In this document: in pieces, positions 9,527 to 19,086 of the stretch | Layout: every line of letters starts with the position of its first letter | Numbering within the stretch: the stretch's first letter is position 1 | Source of the DNA: Clostridiales bacterium | Lineage (GTDB): Bacteria; Bacillota; Clostridia; Christensenellales; Aristaeellaceae | Reading direction: 5' to 3' | Length of the DNA stretch: 64,000 bases | NCBI GenBank assembly: GCA_022787165.1 | Contig: JALFVL010000038.1 | Span: 38,531-102,530, forward strand | Notes under the pieces: generated by a model | The model's input: the letters and a program-made list of their open reading frames with translations, nothing else | What the model was told of the DNA's origin: nothing | Databases searched by the model: none | Position numbers and translations under genes: made by a program

Positions 9527-10366
9527 TCAATCCTTCAAAATGCGTGCCAGCAGCGCGGCCACATCGCTTTCCGCGTCCGTCCAGCGCTCAACGCCCTCGC
9601 CGATGCGGCTCTCGCGCACGGCCTCGCCGTGGAAATCGCTTCCACCCGTCACGAGCATACCCTCCCGCCGCGCCAGGCGCAGGAGCATCGCCGCATGGTT
9701 ATTCTGCGCGCTGGGATGATAGACCTCCAGCCCGTCGAGCCCCTGCCCCTTCCATTCGCAGACGAGGGCATCGAGCGCCATGTCGCCCAGCTTGAGCTGC
9801 ATCGGGTGGGCGAGCACGGCGACACCGCCCGCCCCGTGAATCAGCGCCACCGCCTGCGCGACGCGAACTTCCTCCTTGGGCACGTAGCCACACTTGCCGG
9901 GCACGAGAAAGTGGTCAAACGCATCGCTCACCGAGCTGGCATAGCCCGCCTCGACGAGCGCCCGCGCGACATGCGGCCTGGCGACGACGCCGCGGGCCAG
10001 CTCATGCACGCGCGAAAGCGAGACCGTCATGCCCGCCTGCGCGAGCCTTTCGACCATCTTCCGGGCGCGCGCCTCCCGCTCCTCCCGCCGGTGGCGCGAA
10101 AACGCCAGCAGCGGCCCGTTCTGCGTGTCGATGCCGTAGCCCAGGATGTGGATTTCCTTCTGCGCGCCGCAGCTGAGCTCGACACCAGGAACCAGCCGAA
10201 TACCCGCCTCCTGCGCGGCGGCCTGCGCCTCGCCAATGCCGTCAACATTGTCATGGTCGGTCAGCGCGAGCATTGTAAACCCTTCCTCCGCCGCGCGGCG
10301 GACGAGCGCCCCCGGCGCAAGCGTGCCGTCCGAGGCTGTGGAATGCAGATGCAGATCAACCTTCAT
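9527..10366 (-). CDS. PHP-domain phosphoesterase (YciV/RNase AM-like)
   Basis: A 279-residue PHP metallophosphoesterase. Metal motif I DLHLHSTASDG is at residues 4-14. LTDHDN follows near residue 36 and GVELSC near 63. The C-terminal part ends with a GGSDFHG motif. The arrangement matches the 3',5'-nucleoside bisphosphate phosphatase / 5'-3' exoribonuclease group (RNase AM/YciV), which acts on pAp-like compounds or RNA 5' ends. Exact substrate is inference. The ATG at 10366 has AAAGGGG upstream and was preferred to an ATG six codons earlier. It is likely cotranscribed with the VanW gene. Confidence 0.9.
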   Translation of the reverse strand: MKVDLHLHSTASDGTLAPGALVRRAAEEGFTMLALTDHDNVDGIGEAQAAAQEAGIRLVPGVELSCGAQKEIHILGYGIDTQNGPLLAFSRHRREEREARARKMVERLAQAGMTVSLSRVHELARGVVARPHVARALVEAGYASSVSDAFDHFLVPGKCGYVPKEEVRVAQAVALIHGAGGVAVLAHPMQLKLGDMALDALVCEWKGQGLDGLEVYHPSAQNNHAAMLLRLARREGMLVTGGSDFHGEAVRESRIGEGVERWTDAESDVAALLARILKD

Positions 10367-10402
10367 GAACAAACCCCTTTCCACGCGCCGTTCCGGCAGT
10401 CC

Positions 10403-10454
10403 TTTGCTCCGTCAATCCTCTGAAAAGCTCCGGCCTCGGTCGCAAAGCTGTAAG
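10403..10454 (+). repeat. Partial copy of the dispersed 95-bp intergenic repeat
   Basis: This segment matches the first half of the repeat found at 19134, 55491, 55586, 58404 (inverted) and 62074: the order CTCNGT, AATCCTNCTG, AAAGCTC and GGTCGCAAAGC is retained. The second half with the GCCGGCATCATGCCGG palindrome is missing and is replaced by the ftsH terminator. Confidence 0.55.
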
Positions 10455-10456
10455 GC

Positions 10457-10488
10457 AAAAAACCTCCCCGGAAAGGGGAGGCGTTTTT
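10457..10488 (-). terminator. Intrinsic terminator after ftsH
   Basis: A 7-base GC-rich stem (CCTCCCC, 10463-10469; GGGGAGG, 10475-10481) with a five-base loop. Read on the minus strand it is followed by six T residues, and A/T runs flank both sides, so it may work in both directions. It lies 45 bases after the ftsH stop. Confidence 0.85.
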
Positions 10489-10532
10489 CCCCGGCGGGCG
10501 GAGGGGCGCTCCCCGCATCTGTCAGAGATTGC

Positions 10533-12476
10533 TTATTCTGCCTGTGCGATAGGCTCCGGCTCGCGCAGCTGTTCCTGCGCCTGCGGCTCCTCCTCGGGGA
10601 GCGGCTCGCCCTTCATGAAGGCCTCGAACTCGGCGCGGTTGAGCGTCTCCCGCTCGATGAGCAGCTCGCTCAGGCCGTCGAGCTTGTCGCGGTTTTCCGT
10701 GAGAATCGCCTTCGCCCGCTCAAAGCCCTCGTTCATTTTGCGCTGAACCTCGGCATCGATGCGCGCGGCGACCTCCTCACTGTATGTGCGGGACTGCTGG
10801 CCATAATCGCGCGCCAGGAAGACCTGATCGTGATCGCCGCCCAGATAGATCGGCCCCATGTCGTCGCTCATGCCGTACTGCGTCACCATGCGCCGGCAGG
10901 TATCCGTCGCATGCTGCAGATCGCTGCCCGCGCCGGTGGAAACCTCGCCAATGACGAGGCTCTCCGCCGCATAGCCGCCCAGCGCCATCGCGACATAGTC
11001 AAGCAGCTGGGAGCGGGTCGTATAGTCGCTCTCCTGATCGGGGAGCAGCAGCGTGTGTCCGCCGCTGCCGCCGCGCGGCATGATCGTCACCAGATGCACC
11101 TTGTCGCAGCCGGGCAGCAGCTCGCCGACAATCGCATGGCCCGCCTCGTGGCAGGCGACGAGCCTCTTGTCCTGCGGCGTGACGATATGGCTCTTCTTCT
11201 CCGGGCCCATCTGCACGCGCTCGATGGCATCGTTCATGTGGCGCGCGGTGATCCTGTCCTTGCCCTCGCGCGCGCAGAGGATCGCCGCCTCGTTCATGAT
11301 GTTTTCAAGATCCGCGCCCGCGAAATACGGCGTGCGCTTGGCGATGGTCGACAGGTCGACATCGTCCGCCAGCGGCTTGTCCTTCGCGTGTACGCGCAGG
11401 ATCGCCTCGCGGCCGCGCACATCCGGATAGCCCACAGTGATCTGACGGTCGAAGCGGCCCGGGCGCAGCAGCGCCGGGTCGAGAATGTCCTTGCGGTTCG
11501 TCGCCGCCAGCACGATCACGCCCTCGTTGACCGCAAAGCCGTCCATCTCCACCAGGAGCTGGTTGAGGGTCTGCTCGCGCTCGTCGTGCCCGCCGCCGAG
11601 GCCCGCACCCCTGCGCCGGCCGACCGCGTCAATTTCGTCGATGAAGACGATGCAGGGCGCGTGGCGCTTCGCCTGGTCAAACAGGTCGCGCACACGGCTA
11701 GCGCCCACGCCGACGAACATCTCGACAAAATCGGAGCCCGAGATCGACATGAACGGCACGCCCGCCTCGCCCGCGACGGCCTTGGCCAGCAGCGTCTTGC
11801 CCGTGCCGGGTGGGCCGACGAGCAGCACGCCCTTGGGGATGCGCGCGCCCACGGAGGTAAAGCGCTTGGGATTCTTGAGGAACTCGACGAGCTCCTGCAT
11901 CTCCTCTTTTTCCTCCACCGCGCCCGCGACATCCGCAAACGTGATGCGGTTGCCGTCCGGCTCAAAGACGCGCGCCGTGCTGTGGCCGAAATTCATCATC
12001 TTTCCGCCGCCGCCCTGCTGGCGCATCATCATCATCCAGAAGGCCATGCAGATCACGAGCATGATCACATACGGCAGAAACTCGATGTACCACGGCGTTG
12101 TCACCGGCGGCAGATAGATCAGCTCAAAGCCCAGGTCAAGCTCCGTGACCGACTCGACCGGCTCGCCCGTGCGCTTCGCCGCCAGCTGGCGGCACGTTTC
12201 GACAAACGTATCCCGGCTGACCGTCGTCGCGTAATCATAGGCCTCCGGCGAGAATGCCGCCTCGGAGATGCTGCTGGCCTTCTGGCGCGCGTAGGCTGTG
12301 TCCCCCTGCAGCGCAACCTGCGCGATGACGCCGTCATCGATGTACTGCATCAGCTTGCTGTATTCGATGGTCACGCCGCGCTGCGTCGTCAGCGACTGGG
12401 AGAAAAGCTGGGCGGCGATGAGCACACCCACGATGATGAGCGCATAGACCGGAAAGCCCTTATATGATTTCTTCAA
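10533..12476 (-). CDS. ftsH: ATP-dependent zinc metalloprotease FtsH
   Basis: A membrane-bound AAA+ protease that degrades unfolded and regulatory proteins. Two membrane helices (about residues 7-24 and 125-145) flank an extracytoplasmic domain. Walker A GPPGTGKT is near residue 222, Walker B is in [10 protein letters not shown], and the zinc motif HEAGH is near residue 444. I choose a TTG start at 12476 (LKKSYKGF) because GGAGG lies five bases upstream. An in-frame ATG at 12512 has no ribosome site. The predicted length of 647 residues is normal. Last gene of the tilS-hpt-ftsH unit, with a terminator after it. Confidence 0.95.
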   Translation of the reverse strand: MKKSYKGFPVYALIIVGVLIAAQLFSQSLTTQRGVTIEYSKLMQYIDDGVIAQVALQGDTAYARQKASSISEAAFSPEAYDYATTVSRDTFVETCRQLAAKRTGEPVESVTELDLGFELIYLPPVTTPWYIEFLPYVIMLVICMAFWMMMMRQQGGGGKMMNFGHSTARVFEPDGNRITFADVAGAVEEKEEMQELVEFLKNPKRFTSVGARIPKGVLLVGPPGTGKTLLAKAVAGEAGVPFMSISGSDFVEMFVGVGASRVRDLFDQAKRHAPCIVFIDEIDAVGRRRGAGLGGGHDEREQTLNQLLVEMDGFAVNEGVIVLAATNRKDILDPALLRPGRFDRQITVGYPDVRGREAILRVHAKDKPLADDVDLSTIAKRTPYFAGADLENIMNEAAILCAREGKDRITARHMNDAIERVQMGPEKKSHIVTPQDKRLVACHEAGHAIVGELLPGCDKVHLVTIMPRGGSGGHTLLLPDQESDYTTRSQLLDYVAMALGGYAAESLVIGEVSTGAGSDLQHATDTCRRMVTQYGMSDDMGPIYLGGDHDQVFLARDYGQQSRTYSEEVAARIDAEVQRKMNEGFERAKAILTENRDKLDGLSELLIERETLNRAEFEAFMKGEPLPEEEPQAQEQLREPEPIAQAE

Positions 12477-12538
12477 TGGAACCTCCAACCTGTCCCGCGT
12501 CCTGCGGGGCATTCGACATGATCAGGGACGAAACCCCC

Positions 12539-13099
12539 TTATTTTTCATAAACCTCCGGGCGCAGCACGCCGATATCCGGCAGGTTGCGGTAACGCTCGT
12601 CGTAGTCAAGTCCATAGCCAACGACGAACTCGTCCGGAATCGTGAAGCCGAAGTAGTCGACCTGAAGCGGGACGCGGCGGCGCTCCGGCTTGTCCAGCAG
12701 CGTCGCGATGTGCAGAGAGGCCGCGCCGCGGCTGAGCAGATTCTCCTTGAGGAAGGAGAGCGTCATACCGGAATCGACGATATCCTCAATGATGAGCACA
12801 TCCCGGCCGTTGACCGGCTTGTCCAGATCCTTGAGGATGCGCACGACACCCGAGGATTTGGTCGCGCTGCCGTAGCTGGAGATGGCCATGAAGTCCATCG
12901 TCATCGGCAGGTCGATCTCCCGCACGAGGTCGACAAAGAAGACGACCGCGCCCTTGAGGATGCAGATGACCGTCAGATCCTTGCCCTGAAAATCCTTCGT
13001 AATTTGCCGTCCCATTTCCTTAACGCGGCTGGCGATCTGCTCTCTCGTGAGCAGCAGCTCGTCCTTGAGGTCGGCATAGGTAACACGCTTTTCATCCAT
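12539..13099 (-). CDS. hpt: Hypoxanthine phosphoribosyltransferase
   Basis: A purine salvage enzyme converting hypoxanthine and PRPP to IMP (guanine to GMP in many homologues). The PRPP-binding loop VLIIEDIVDSGMTL is at residues 101-114, the flexible-loop SSYG is near residue 74, and the C-terminal DYFGFTIPDEFVVGYGLDY is typical of Hpt. The 186-residue length is standard. The start has GGGGGAA upstream. It sits between tilS and ftsH, the conserved Firmicute order. Confidence 0.96.
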   Translation of the reverse strand: MDEKRVTYADLKDELLLTREQIASRVKEMGRQITKDFQGKDLTVICILKGAVVFFVDLVREIDLPMTMDFMAISSYGSATKSSGVVRILKDLDKPVNGRDVLIIEDIVDSGMTLSFLKENLLSRGAASLHIATLLDKPERRRVPLQVDYFGFTIPDEFVVGYGLDYDERYRNLPDIGVLRPEVYEK

Positions 13100-13123
13100 C
13101 TGTCTGTTCCCCCTGAAATCTTC

Positions 13124-14524
13124 TCATGTCAAAGCGCCGTCTCCCTTTTTCAAGGGAAAACCGGCCCTCAAACCTTCTGCATGCATCCGGCGTCCAAGGA
13201 ACGTCACGAGCTTCGTCCTTTCTCCCTCGCGCGCGCGGCAGGCCTCGCCGGGCCTCAGGCCGACCGCCCAGAGGATCCCCGCTTCTCCCCGGAGAATCGG
13301 CACGCTTTTTCGCATCGCGCGCTCTACGCCGGCCTCGATCATCAGCTTTTTGAGCGGCACCGGCGTATGCCGCCCAAAGGGCACCATGCTGTCGCCCTCG
13401 CGCCGGGCAGTCACCGCGCAGCCGCGCAGCAGCCGCTCCGGGATGACCTGCGAGGCCTTTCCGTCGCCCGTCTCGCCCGCGTTTGCGTCGCGCACGGCAA
13501 ACGTCCCGAAGGGCGTCTGCGTCAGGCCGTCCGCAGAGAGCGGAACCGGCTCAATCCGCGCCTTCGCACGCGTCAGGCAAAGATAGCGCGCGCCAAGCCT
13601 CGCCTGGGCGCCGTTGGTCAGGTTGATGGCCGCCGTCTCCCGCTCCAAGGCGCGGGAAATGGCTCCAATCGTTCTGGCGCTCTGCGCCCCGACGCCCGCG
13701 CTCTGCGCCAGACGGACAATCGCGCGGGAGCGCAGCGCCTCGTGAAGCGGCTCCAGCTGCGCGCGCTCCATCGCCGCGCCGTCGACCAGCGCCGTCACGC
13801 GCAGATCGAGCGCGTCCAGCTGCTGCACAAAAAAATCCTCGTCGCGCTGCGCGGCGCGCGCCAGACGGCAAAGCGCCTCCCCCGCGCCGGGACAGGCCCG
13901 CTCCAGCTCCGGCATCACGCGCAGGCGAACGCGGTTGCGCGCAGGCTCCGGGCTTTCGTTGGTCGCGTCCTCGCGCCACGGCTGGCCGATTTTCAGCAGG
14001 TAGGCGCGCAGCTCGTCCGGGGAAGCCTCCAACAGCGGACGGATCAGCAGCCCGCTGCGATACCGCATCGCGCAGAGCCCGCGCAGATCGCTGCCCCGGC
14101 CCGCGTGCAGCAGCACCGTCTCCGCCTGATCCCGCGCGTGATGCGCCAGCGCGATCGCATCCGCGCCGGTTTGGCGCGCCGTATCCTCCAAAAAGGCGTA
14201 ACGCAGCGTTCTCGCCGCGTCCTCCAGGCCGCAGCCGTTTTCTTTGGCATAGCCGGGCGCATCGACGCGCGCGGTATACAGCGGCACCCTGAGCCTCTCG
14301 CACAGCGCGGCGACAAACGCCATATCCCGAAGCGATTCCCCGCCCCGGATGCCGTGCTCCACATGTGCGCAGGAGACCTTCAGGGAGAGCCTCTCCCTCG
14401 CCTCGCATAAAAAACAAAGCAGCGCCGTCGAGTCCGCACCGCCGCTGACCGCCGCGAGCACATGCGCGCCCGGCGCAAGACGGCACGCCCGCGTCAGGCG
14501 CAGGCAAAATTCCTCTGTCGTCAT
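13124..14524 (-). CDS. tilS: tRNA(Ile)-lysidine synthase
   Basis: Modifies cytidine 34 of the CAU anticodon tRNA(Ile) to lysidine using ATP and lysine, so that AUA is read as isoleucine. The N-type ATP pyrophosphatase P-loop SGGADS is at residues 27-32, followed by HVEHGIRG and a LAHHARDQAET stretch. The C-terminal substrate-binding domains are present, for a length of 466 residues. The ATG at 14524 has an AGGAG site. First gene after its promoter (14553-14581), upstream of hpt and ftsH. Confidence 0.95.
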   Translation of the reverse strand: MTTEEFCLRLTRACRLAPGAHVLAAVSGGADSTALLCFLCEARERLSLKVSCAHVEHGIRGGESLRDMAFVAALCERLRVPLYTARVDAPGYAKENGCGLEDAARTLRYAFLEDTARQTGADAIALAHHARDQAETVLLHAGRGSDLRGLCAMRYRSGLLIRPLLEASPDELRAYLLKIGQPWREDATNESPEPARNRVRLRVMPELERACPGAGEALCRLARAAQRDEDFFVQQLDALDLRVTALVDGAAMERAQLEPLHEALRSRAIVRLAQSAGVGAQSARTIGAISRALERETAAINLTNGAQARLGARYLCLTRAKARIEPVPLSADGLTQTPFGTFAVRDANAGETGDGKASQVIPERLLRGCAVTARREGDSMVPFGRHTPVPLKKLMIEAGVERAMRKSVPILRGEAGILWAVGLRPGEACRAREGERTKLVTFLGRRMHAEGLRAGFPLKKGDGALT

Positions 14525-14552
14525 GCCGCATACTCCTGTCTACACAAGCTCT

Positions 14553-14581
14553 ATTGTACCCTCTCCCGCCCAAAATGGCAA
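14553..14581 (-). promoter_or_regulatory. Promoter for tilS-hpt-ftsH
   Basis: On the minus strand: TTGCCA (14581-14576), a 17-base spacer, TACAAT (14558-14553), about 30 bases before the tilS start. Confidence 0.6.
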
Positions 14582-14592
14582 GGCTTGCGCGC

Positions 14593-14625
14593 AAAAAAAG
14601 CGCTGGAAGTGACGCCCTCCAGCGC
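14593..14625 (-). terminator. Intrinsic terminator after spoIIE
   Basis: An 8-base stem GCGCTGGA/TCCAGCGC (14618-14625 with 14600-14607), loop of ten, followed on the minus strand by seven T residues (14599-14593). It separates spoIIE from tilS. Confidence 0.9.
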
Positions 14626-14649
14626 AGCGCGCAGAAAAATCCCCCCTCT

Positions 14650-16701
14650 TTACTCCATCCTCTCCCGGCTCACGCGCGCGCAGAGCACGGCCATATCGTC
14701 CCTGGCCGCCTCTCCGCCCAGCGCCTCGGCGATCAGACGCTCTCCGACCGCCTGCGGATGCAGCCAGGCGAGCCGGGCCACCGCCTCTCGCAGCGCGCCC
14801 TCCCCGCCGGGATAGGCGTCCGTCACGCCGTCCGTCATCATGACCACCACGTCTCCGGGGTGCAGCGTCATGCGCAGCGAGCGCGATTCGACGTCCGGCA
14901 GCACGCCGACGGGCAGCGTGTCCGCGCCGATGGCGCGCACCTCCCCCTCTCGCACGACGTAGGAGACACAGGCGCCGAGCTTTTCAAATGCCGTTTCGCC
15001 CGTGTGAAGGTTGATCACGCACAGGTCCATCGTCGCATACATCTCCCGCCCCGTACACAGCAGCATCAGGGCATTGACGACGTCCAGCGCCTGCGCGCGG
15101 GTGTATCCGGCGCCAAGGCTCTCGCAGAGCAGCTTCAGCGCCATGTGACTCTCCTCCAGCGCCGAAACGCCGCTGCCCATGCCGTCGGAAAGCGCGAGCA
15201 CATGCCGCCCGCCCGGCAGCGCGCGGGAGATGTAGCTGTCCCCTGCGACGTCCTCGCCCGAGCGGCTGCGCGTCGCCGCGCCGATCTCCAGATGCAGCGC
15301 GGGCGACTGTTCAAAGATGGCCTGCGTGCCAAGCATGTCCTCGCGTCGGCAGGGCCGCATCGCCACGCCGCAGGCCTGGCTGACCAACGCCTGCAGGGAG
15401 ATGGCCGCGACGGCCTCCGGCTTGAGCAGCATGACCTCCATCCGCTCGCCCATGCGCAGCGCGTAGGCCACGCGAACCTCCTCCATCCCCTCCCGCAGCA
15501 GCGCATAGCGGATGCGGCGATACGCCTCGTCGTCGGGATGGATCTCGCTGAGCGTGCGCTCGCAGACCTGATGCGCGCTGGCGCTCGTCTTTTGAAGCAG
15601 GCTGATGCAGGCCTCCGCTCCCTCGGCCTGACCGCCGCTGAGCCCCTTCATCATCCTGGCGGTGTCCTCGTAGAGCTTCGCCCAGGCGTGGATCATCGAC
15701 GCACAGCGCACGGCGACAGCCTCGCTCTGGGTCATCTCCTCGGGCTCCTCCCGCTCAATCAGCCCCGTGACGGCACTGCGCCGCACGCTGGAGAGCAGCA
15801 GAAATGGCACAATGCCCGGCAGGCAGAACAGGAACAGGCGAATGGCGCTCAGATCGCCGCCGAGCACGGCCCCGGCCGCCGCCATGCCCAGCGTCATCAG
15901 CAGCGCGCAGAGGCTCCTGCGGCTGGTTCGCAGCGCTGCGGCGAGAAAGCCGCCGCAAAGCAGCATCGCCAGCGGATTCGCGCTCGTCAACTCGAGCGAG
16001 AGCACCGTGCCCATGACGCCCGCGCAGAGCACGGCCTGTGCCGCGCCGCCGACATAGGCATGCTCAAGCGTCAGATAGCAGCCAAGCGCCATCGCGAGCG
16101 CCGCGCCGCCGGGAATCGGCATCAGCCCCGCCGCCAGCGACGCGCAGACCGCCAGCATGCAGAGCGGCCGCGTCTGGCCGTCGAGCTCATCCCTGTGCGC
16201 GGCGCTGAGCACGGCGCCGTCATACAGTGCGCTCAGACCCGCGCCTGCGGCAGCCGTGAGCAGCAGCACGGCGACGCCCAGCGGCGAATCGACCCCCATC
16301 ACCGCGCCGGCTGTCAGCTCTGCCAGAAAGACGGCCAGCGGCATCTGCCGCTTCACCCAGAGGCAGGCCGTCAGCCACAGCAGCGTCGCCGCCGGAAGCT
16401 GCCAGCAGCAGATGACCTCGCCCACGCCATAGCTGACGACGAAGCCAGTCATCATCCCGGCAAACGCTGCGGGCACAAGCAGCCCCCGTCGCAGCAGCAC
16501 GGCGAACATCGCGAGCTGGCAGGCATAGCCGCCGCCCGGCAGTCTTGCGCCCGTCAGCGCCGCCATCATCGCCGCGCAGAGCACGCGCTGCATGGCAGTT
16601 CCCCGGGTGCGCAGCGTCCATTCAATGCCCTCCAGGAAGCGCATATCCCTCCTGTGCAGGCCGTCCTCCCGAGCATGGAGCGATCCCGTAGCCTGTGCCA
16701 T
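14650..16701 (-). CDS. spoIIE: Stage II sporulation protein E (PP2C-type phosphatase)
   Basis: A membrane serine phosphatase that dephosphorylates SpoIIAA to activate sigma-F in the forespore and takes part in the asymmetric septum. The N-terminal half is a multi-helix membrane region (roughly residues 35-320). The middle is the regulatory/oligomerisation region. A PP2C domain starts near residue 480, with the metal motifs GDSY, LSDGMGSG and a late ARDDMAVL, plus MMTDGVTDAYPGG. The length, 683, is shorter than the roughly 825 of B. subtilis, the shortfall being in the N-terminal and central parts. It indicates an endospore former. It sits next to tilS-hpt-ftsH as in other Firmicutes but is separated from them by a terminator. 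Confidence 0.93.
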   Translation of the reverse strand: MAQATGSLHAREDGLHRRDMRFLEGIEWTLRTRGTAMQRVLCAAMMAALTGARLPGGGYACQLAMFAVLLRRGLLVPAAFAGMMTGFVVSYGVGEVICCWQLPAATLLWLTACLWVKRQMPLAVFLAELTAGAVMGVDSPLGVAVLLLTAAAGAGLSALYDGAVLSAAHRDELDGQTRPLCMLAVCASLAAGLMPIPGGAALAMALGCYLTLEHAYVGGAAQAVLCAGVMGTVLSLELTSANPLAMLLCGGFLAAALRTSRRSLCALLMTLGMAAAGAVLGGDLSAIRLFLFCLPGIVPFLLLSSVRRSAVTGLIEREEPEEMTQSEAVAVRCASMIHAWAKLYEDTARMMKGLSGGQAEGAEACISLLQKTSASAHQVCERTLSEIHPDDEAYRRIRYALLREGMEEVRVAYALRMGERMEVMLLKPEAVAAISLQALVSQACGVAMRPCRREDMLGTQAIFEQSPALHLEIGAATRSRSGEDVAGDSYISRALPGGRHVLALSDGMGSGVSALEESHMALKLLCESLGAGYTRAQALDVVNALMLLCTGREMYATMDLCVINLHTGETAFEKLGACVSYVVREGEVRAIGADTLPVGVLPDVESRSLRMTLHPGDVVVMMTDGVTDAYPGGEGALREAVARLAWLHPQAVGERLIAEALGGEAARDDMAVLCARVSRERME

Positions 16702-16776
16702 AGCGAGCCCCCCAACCGTTATCAGATGGACTCATTGTATAGCCTGTCTGTTTCTTTTTCTGTCGCTTGACGGCGC

Positions 16777-16813
16777 AAAAAAAGGGAAGCGCCGGACAGC
16801 TTTCGCGCTTCCC
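16777..16813 (-). terminator. Intrinsic terminator after rmuC
   Basis: A perfect 9-base stem GGGAAGCGC/GCGCTTCCC (16805-16813 with 16784-16792), then seven T residues on the minus strand (16783-16777). It lies between rmuC and spoIIE. Confidence 0.9.
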
Positions 16814-16832
16814 CGTATTCCTTGTCAGCCTG

Positions 16833-18287
16833 TCAGTCCCATTCGTCCCCGTCGTCGCTCTGCGGCAGCTCCTGCTCGCCAAGCAGGCGTCTGGCCTCGC
16901 CCGCGGGCAGCTCGCCCACGTCGCTCAGCCTGCGCGCGATGCTCTCGCTGTGGCGCTGCGCGCTTTCAATGCTCTCGCTCGCCTGACGAAGCTGCTTCTG
17001 CGTCCGCCCGAGCAGGCTGGCAAAGCTGCCGATGTCCGTGCGCACGGCCGCCAGCAGGTTGGCGATCTCCTCGGTCCGCTGCTCGATGGCCAGCGAGCGG
17101 AAGCCCATTTGCAGGCTCGAGAGCAGCGCGCTGAGCGTCGTCGGCCCGGCAACCACCATGCGGCTCTCCTGCTGGATGCGCTCGGCGAGGCCGCTGATGC
17201 GCAGCACCTCGCTGTACAGCCCCTCGCTCTGCAAAAAGAGCACGGCATAGTCCGTCGTATACGGCGGCGCGATCAGCTTTTCAGACATGCGCCGCGCGTG
17301 CATCCGCACGGCGGATTCGAGCAGGTCGCGCGCGTTATCCACCTGCTCGCGCGTGCCGTTTTGAAGCGCGGCGCGCAGCTCGCTGTATTCGCGCATCGGC
17401 AGGCTCGCGTCCAGCGGCAGATAGACCGTGTGCCCATGCCCCTGGCCCGGCATGACAACCGCGTAATCGGCCACGGCCTCGCCGCCCGGGCGCACGGCAG
17501 CATGCTGCGCATACTGCTCCGGCGCAAGCATCTGCGCCAGCAGCGCGCCCAGCTGCACCTCGCCCCAGACGCCCAGCGGCTGCGCCCCGCCCAGCGTGCG
17601 GCTGAGCTCATCGACGCTCCCCGCGAGGGACTGCATTGCGCTCAGGCTGCTGGTCACCTGCTCCAGCCGCCGCGTCACGGCGGCGAACGACGCCTCCAGG
17701 CGCGAATCGACCGTCGCGTTCAGCTTTTCGTCGACCGTCTGGCGCATTTGCTCGAGCTGGGCGCGGTTGTCCTCGCTCATGCGCGCAAGCCCGCCCTCCA
17801 GCGTCTCGCGCATGCGCTCCATGCGCGTCTCGTTGCCGGCAAGCTTTTCGTCGAGCGTCCGGCTGACGCCGCTGAGCCGCTCCTCATAGACGCCCAGGCG
17901 CCTATCCATCGTCTGGCGGATGCGCTCGATGCGCTCCTCCTCCTGGCGGCCCGCCGCGCGCAGCTGCCCGCCCAGCGCGTCCATCTGTCCCTGCTGGGTG
18001 CGCGTCATCTCGCCCATCATGCGCATCATCGAATCGCTGACGGACTGCATCGCGCGGTCGATCTCCTGGCGCGCGGTCTCGCTGCTTTTCGCCGTCTGCT
18101 CGCCCGCCGCGGCCAGCTGCTGCGCCGTCTCCTGCGAGAGGCGCTCAAACCGTTCCTCCGACCGCCGCGATCTGCGGCTGACAATCAGAAGCGCCGCGCC
18201 CATCAGCGCCGCCAGCAGCAGGCAAAGCGCCGCGAGTCCCAGCAGCAGCTGCTGCCCGCTCAGGGAAAGAATGGATCCGATTTCCAT
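16833..18287 (-). CDS. rmuC: RmuC-family DNA recombination protein
   Basis: RmuC proteins are membrane-anchored, have a predicted endonuclease-like fold, and limit DNA inversions; the biochemical activity is little characterised. The 484-residue product has one N-terminal helix (about residues 11-35) and a long charged coiled-coil stretch (about 45-200). The conserved RmuC domain has GVWGEVQLGALL near residue 235 and later LFLQSEGLYSEVL and VVAGPTTLSALL. The ATG at 18287 follows GGGAG; an upstream ATG at 18335 has no better site. It diverges from the plus-strand gene at 18390. Confidence 0.92.
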   Translation of the reverse strand: MEIGSILSLSGQQLLLGLAALCLLLAALMGAALLIVSRRSRRSEERFERLSQETAQQLAAAGEQTAKSSETARQEIDRAMQSVSDSMMRMMGEMTRTQQGQMDALGGQLRAAGRQEEERIERIRQTMDRRLGVYEERLSGVSRTLDEKLAGNETRMERMRETLEGGLARMSEDNRAQLEQMRQTVDEKLNATVDSRLEASFAAVTRRLEQVTSSLSAMQSLAGSVDELSRTLGGAQPLGVWGEVQLGALLAQMLAPEQYAQHAAVRPGGEAVADYAVVMPGQGHGHTVYLPLDASLPMREYSELRAALQNGTREQVDNARDLLESAVRMHARRMSEKLIAPPYTTDYAVLFLQSEGLYSEVLRISGLAERIQQESRMVVAGPTTLSALLSSLQMGFRSLAIEQRTEEIANLLAAVRTDIGSFASLLGRTQKQLRQASESIESAQRHSESIARRLSDVGELPAGEARRLLGEQELPQSDDGDEWD

Positions 18288-18318
18288 GGTTTCACGCTCC
18301 CGTTCCGACCCGCCGCTC

Positions 18319-18347
18319 TTTTCCGCGGGGGACAAATGTGCTATAAT
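18319..18347 (+). promoter_or_regulatory. Extended -10 promoter for the gene at 18390
   Basis: TATAAT at 18342-18347 is preceded by TG plus one base (extended -10), with a weak -35 (TTTTCC) 17 bases upstream. It lies about 40 bases before the start codon, in the divergent gap with rmuC. Confidence 0.6.
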
Positions 18348-18389
18348 GATGCATCATGAATTCTGCCGCGCGGCAGAGGAGGTTATACG

Positions 18390-19013
18390 ATGGCCCAAAA
18401 ACGCAGAAAAGACCTCATCGAAAAACGCAGGCAGCAGCGAATCACGCTGCTGTGCATCGCGGGCGGAATCGGCGCGATTCTGCTGAGCGTTCTGATCTGT
18501 CTGATCGCCTTTGACATCCGTCTGCCCGGCGGCGAGGAGGCCGCGCCGGAGCAGACGGCGATCCCCTACGACGCGTCTCTCCCCTTTTCGCTCTCCGATC
18601 TGAGCAGCGAACAGCTCCAGCAGCTGCGCGCGCAGGGCAGCCTGCGCGTGAGCGACGGTCCGCGGGGTATCAGCGTCGGGGACAGCCTCGACCTGCTGCT
18701 CACCCGTTACCCCTCGTCCTTCACGCAGAAGCAGGCGGACAGCGACCAGACCGGCGAGCAGTCCGACGAGGAGATCATCCTCTACTGTGCCGATTACTTC
18801 GAAAACCAGAACGGCGTGATGACCGCCCTGCCCCCGCGCGGCCTGCTGAGCGTGGACACGGGAAACATCATTGTGACGCTGCTGGCGCCAACATCCGCCT
18901 ATCCTGCCGGAACGCTGGATAACTACGGCAGTTATGAGCACGTCTACTGTCGCTATACCATCGATCCCGACACGATGACCATCTCCTCCATCGTCCTGGG
19001 CCTGGACCGCTAG
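18390..19013 (+). CDS. Membrane-anchored extracellular protein, unknown function
   Basis: A 207-residue protein with a strongly basic N-terminus (RRKD, RRQQR), one membrane helix at about residues 18-41, and an acidic, probably extracellular remainder. Features include a Ser/Leu/Gln-rich segment after the membrane helix and a C-terminal part with two cysteines (YCADYF and VYCRYTI). The start has AGAGGAGG eight bases upstream and its own promoter. It is monocistronic, with two hairpins after the stop. The region GISVGDSLDLLLTRYP resembles the start of small beta-rich domains that follow a single anchor, but I recognise no family. Confidence 0.75.
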   Translation: MAQKRRKDLIEKRRQQRITLLCIAGGIGAILLSVLICLIAFDIRLPGGEEAAPEQTAIPYDASLPFSLSDLSSEQLQQLRAQGSLRVSDGPRGISVGDSLDLLLTRYPSSFTQKQADSDQTGEQSDEEIILYCADYFENQNGVMTALPPRGLLSVDTGNIIVTLLAPTSAYPAGTLDNYGSYEHVYCRYTIDPDTMTISSIVLGLDR

Positions 19014-19018
19014 GGCAC

Positions 19019-19049
19019 GCTTTCCTCTGTTTATTATAGGGAGGAAAGC
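19019..19049 (+). terminator. Possible weak terminator hairpin
   Basis: A 9-base perfect inverted repeat GCTTTCCTC/GAGGAAAGC with a 13-base loop begins six bases after the stop codon of the preceding gene. No T-tract follows, so termination here alone would be weak. Confidence 0.4.
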
Positions 19050-19086
19050 CGGGCTTGTCAACGCGGGAATCCCCCCATACGAATCG

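Noticed and set aside
16702..16776. Spo0A box ahead of spoIIE
   Set aside because: A TGTCGCT sequence is present but matches the TGTCGAA consensus poorly, and a TATACA-type -10 lacks a clear -35, so I do not annotate it.
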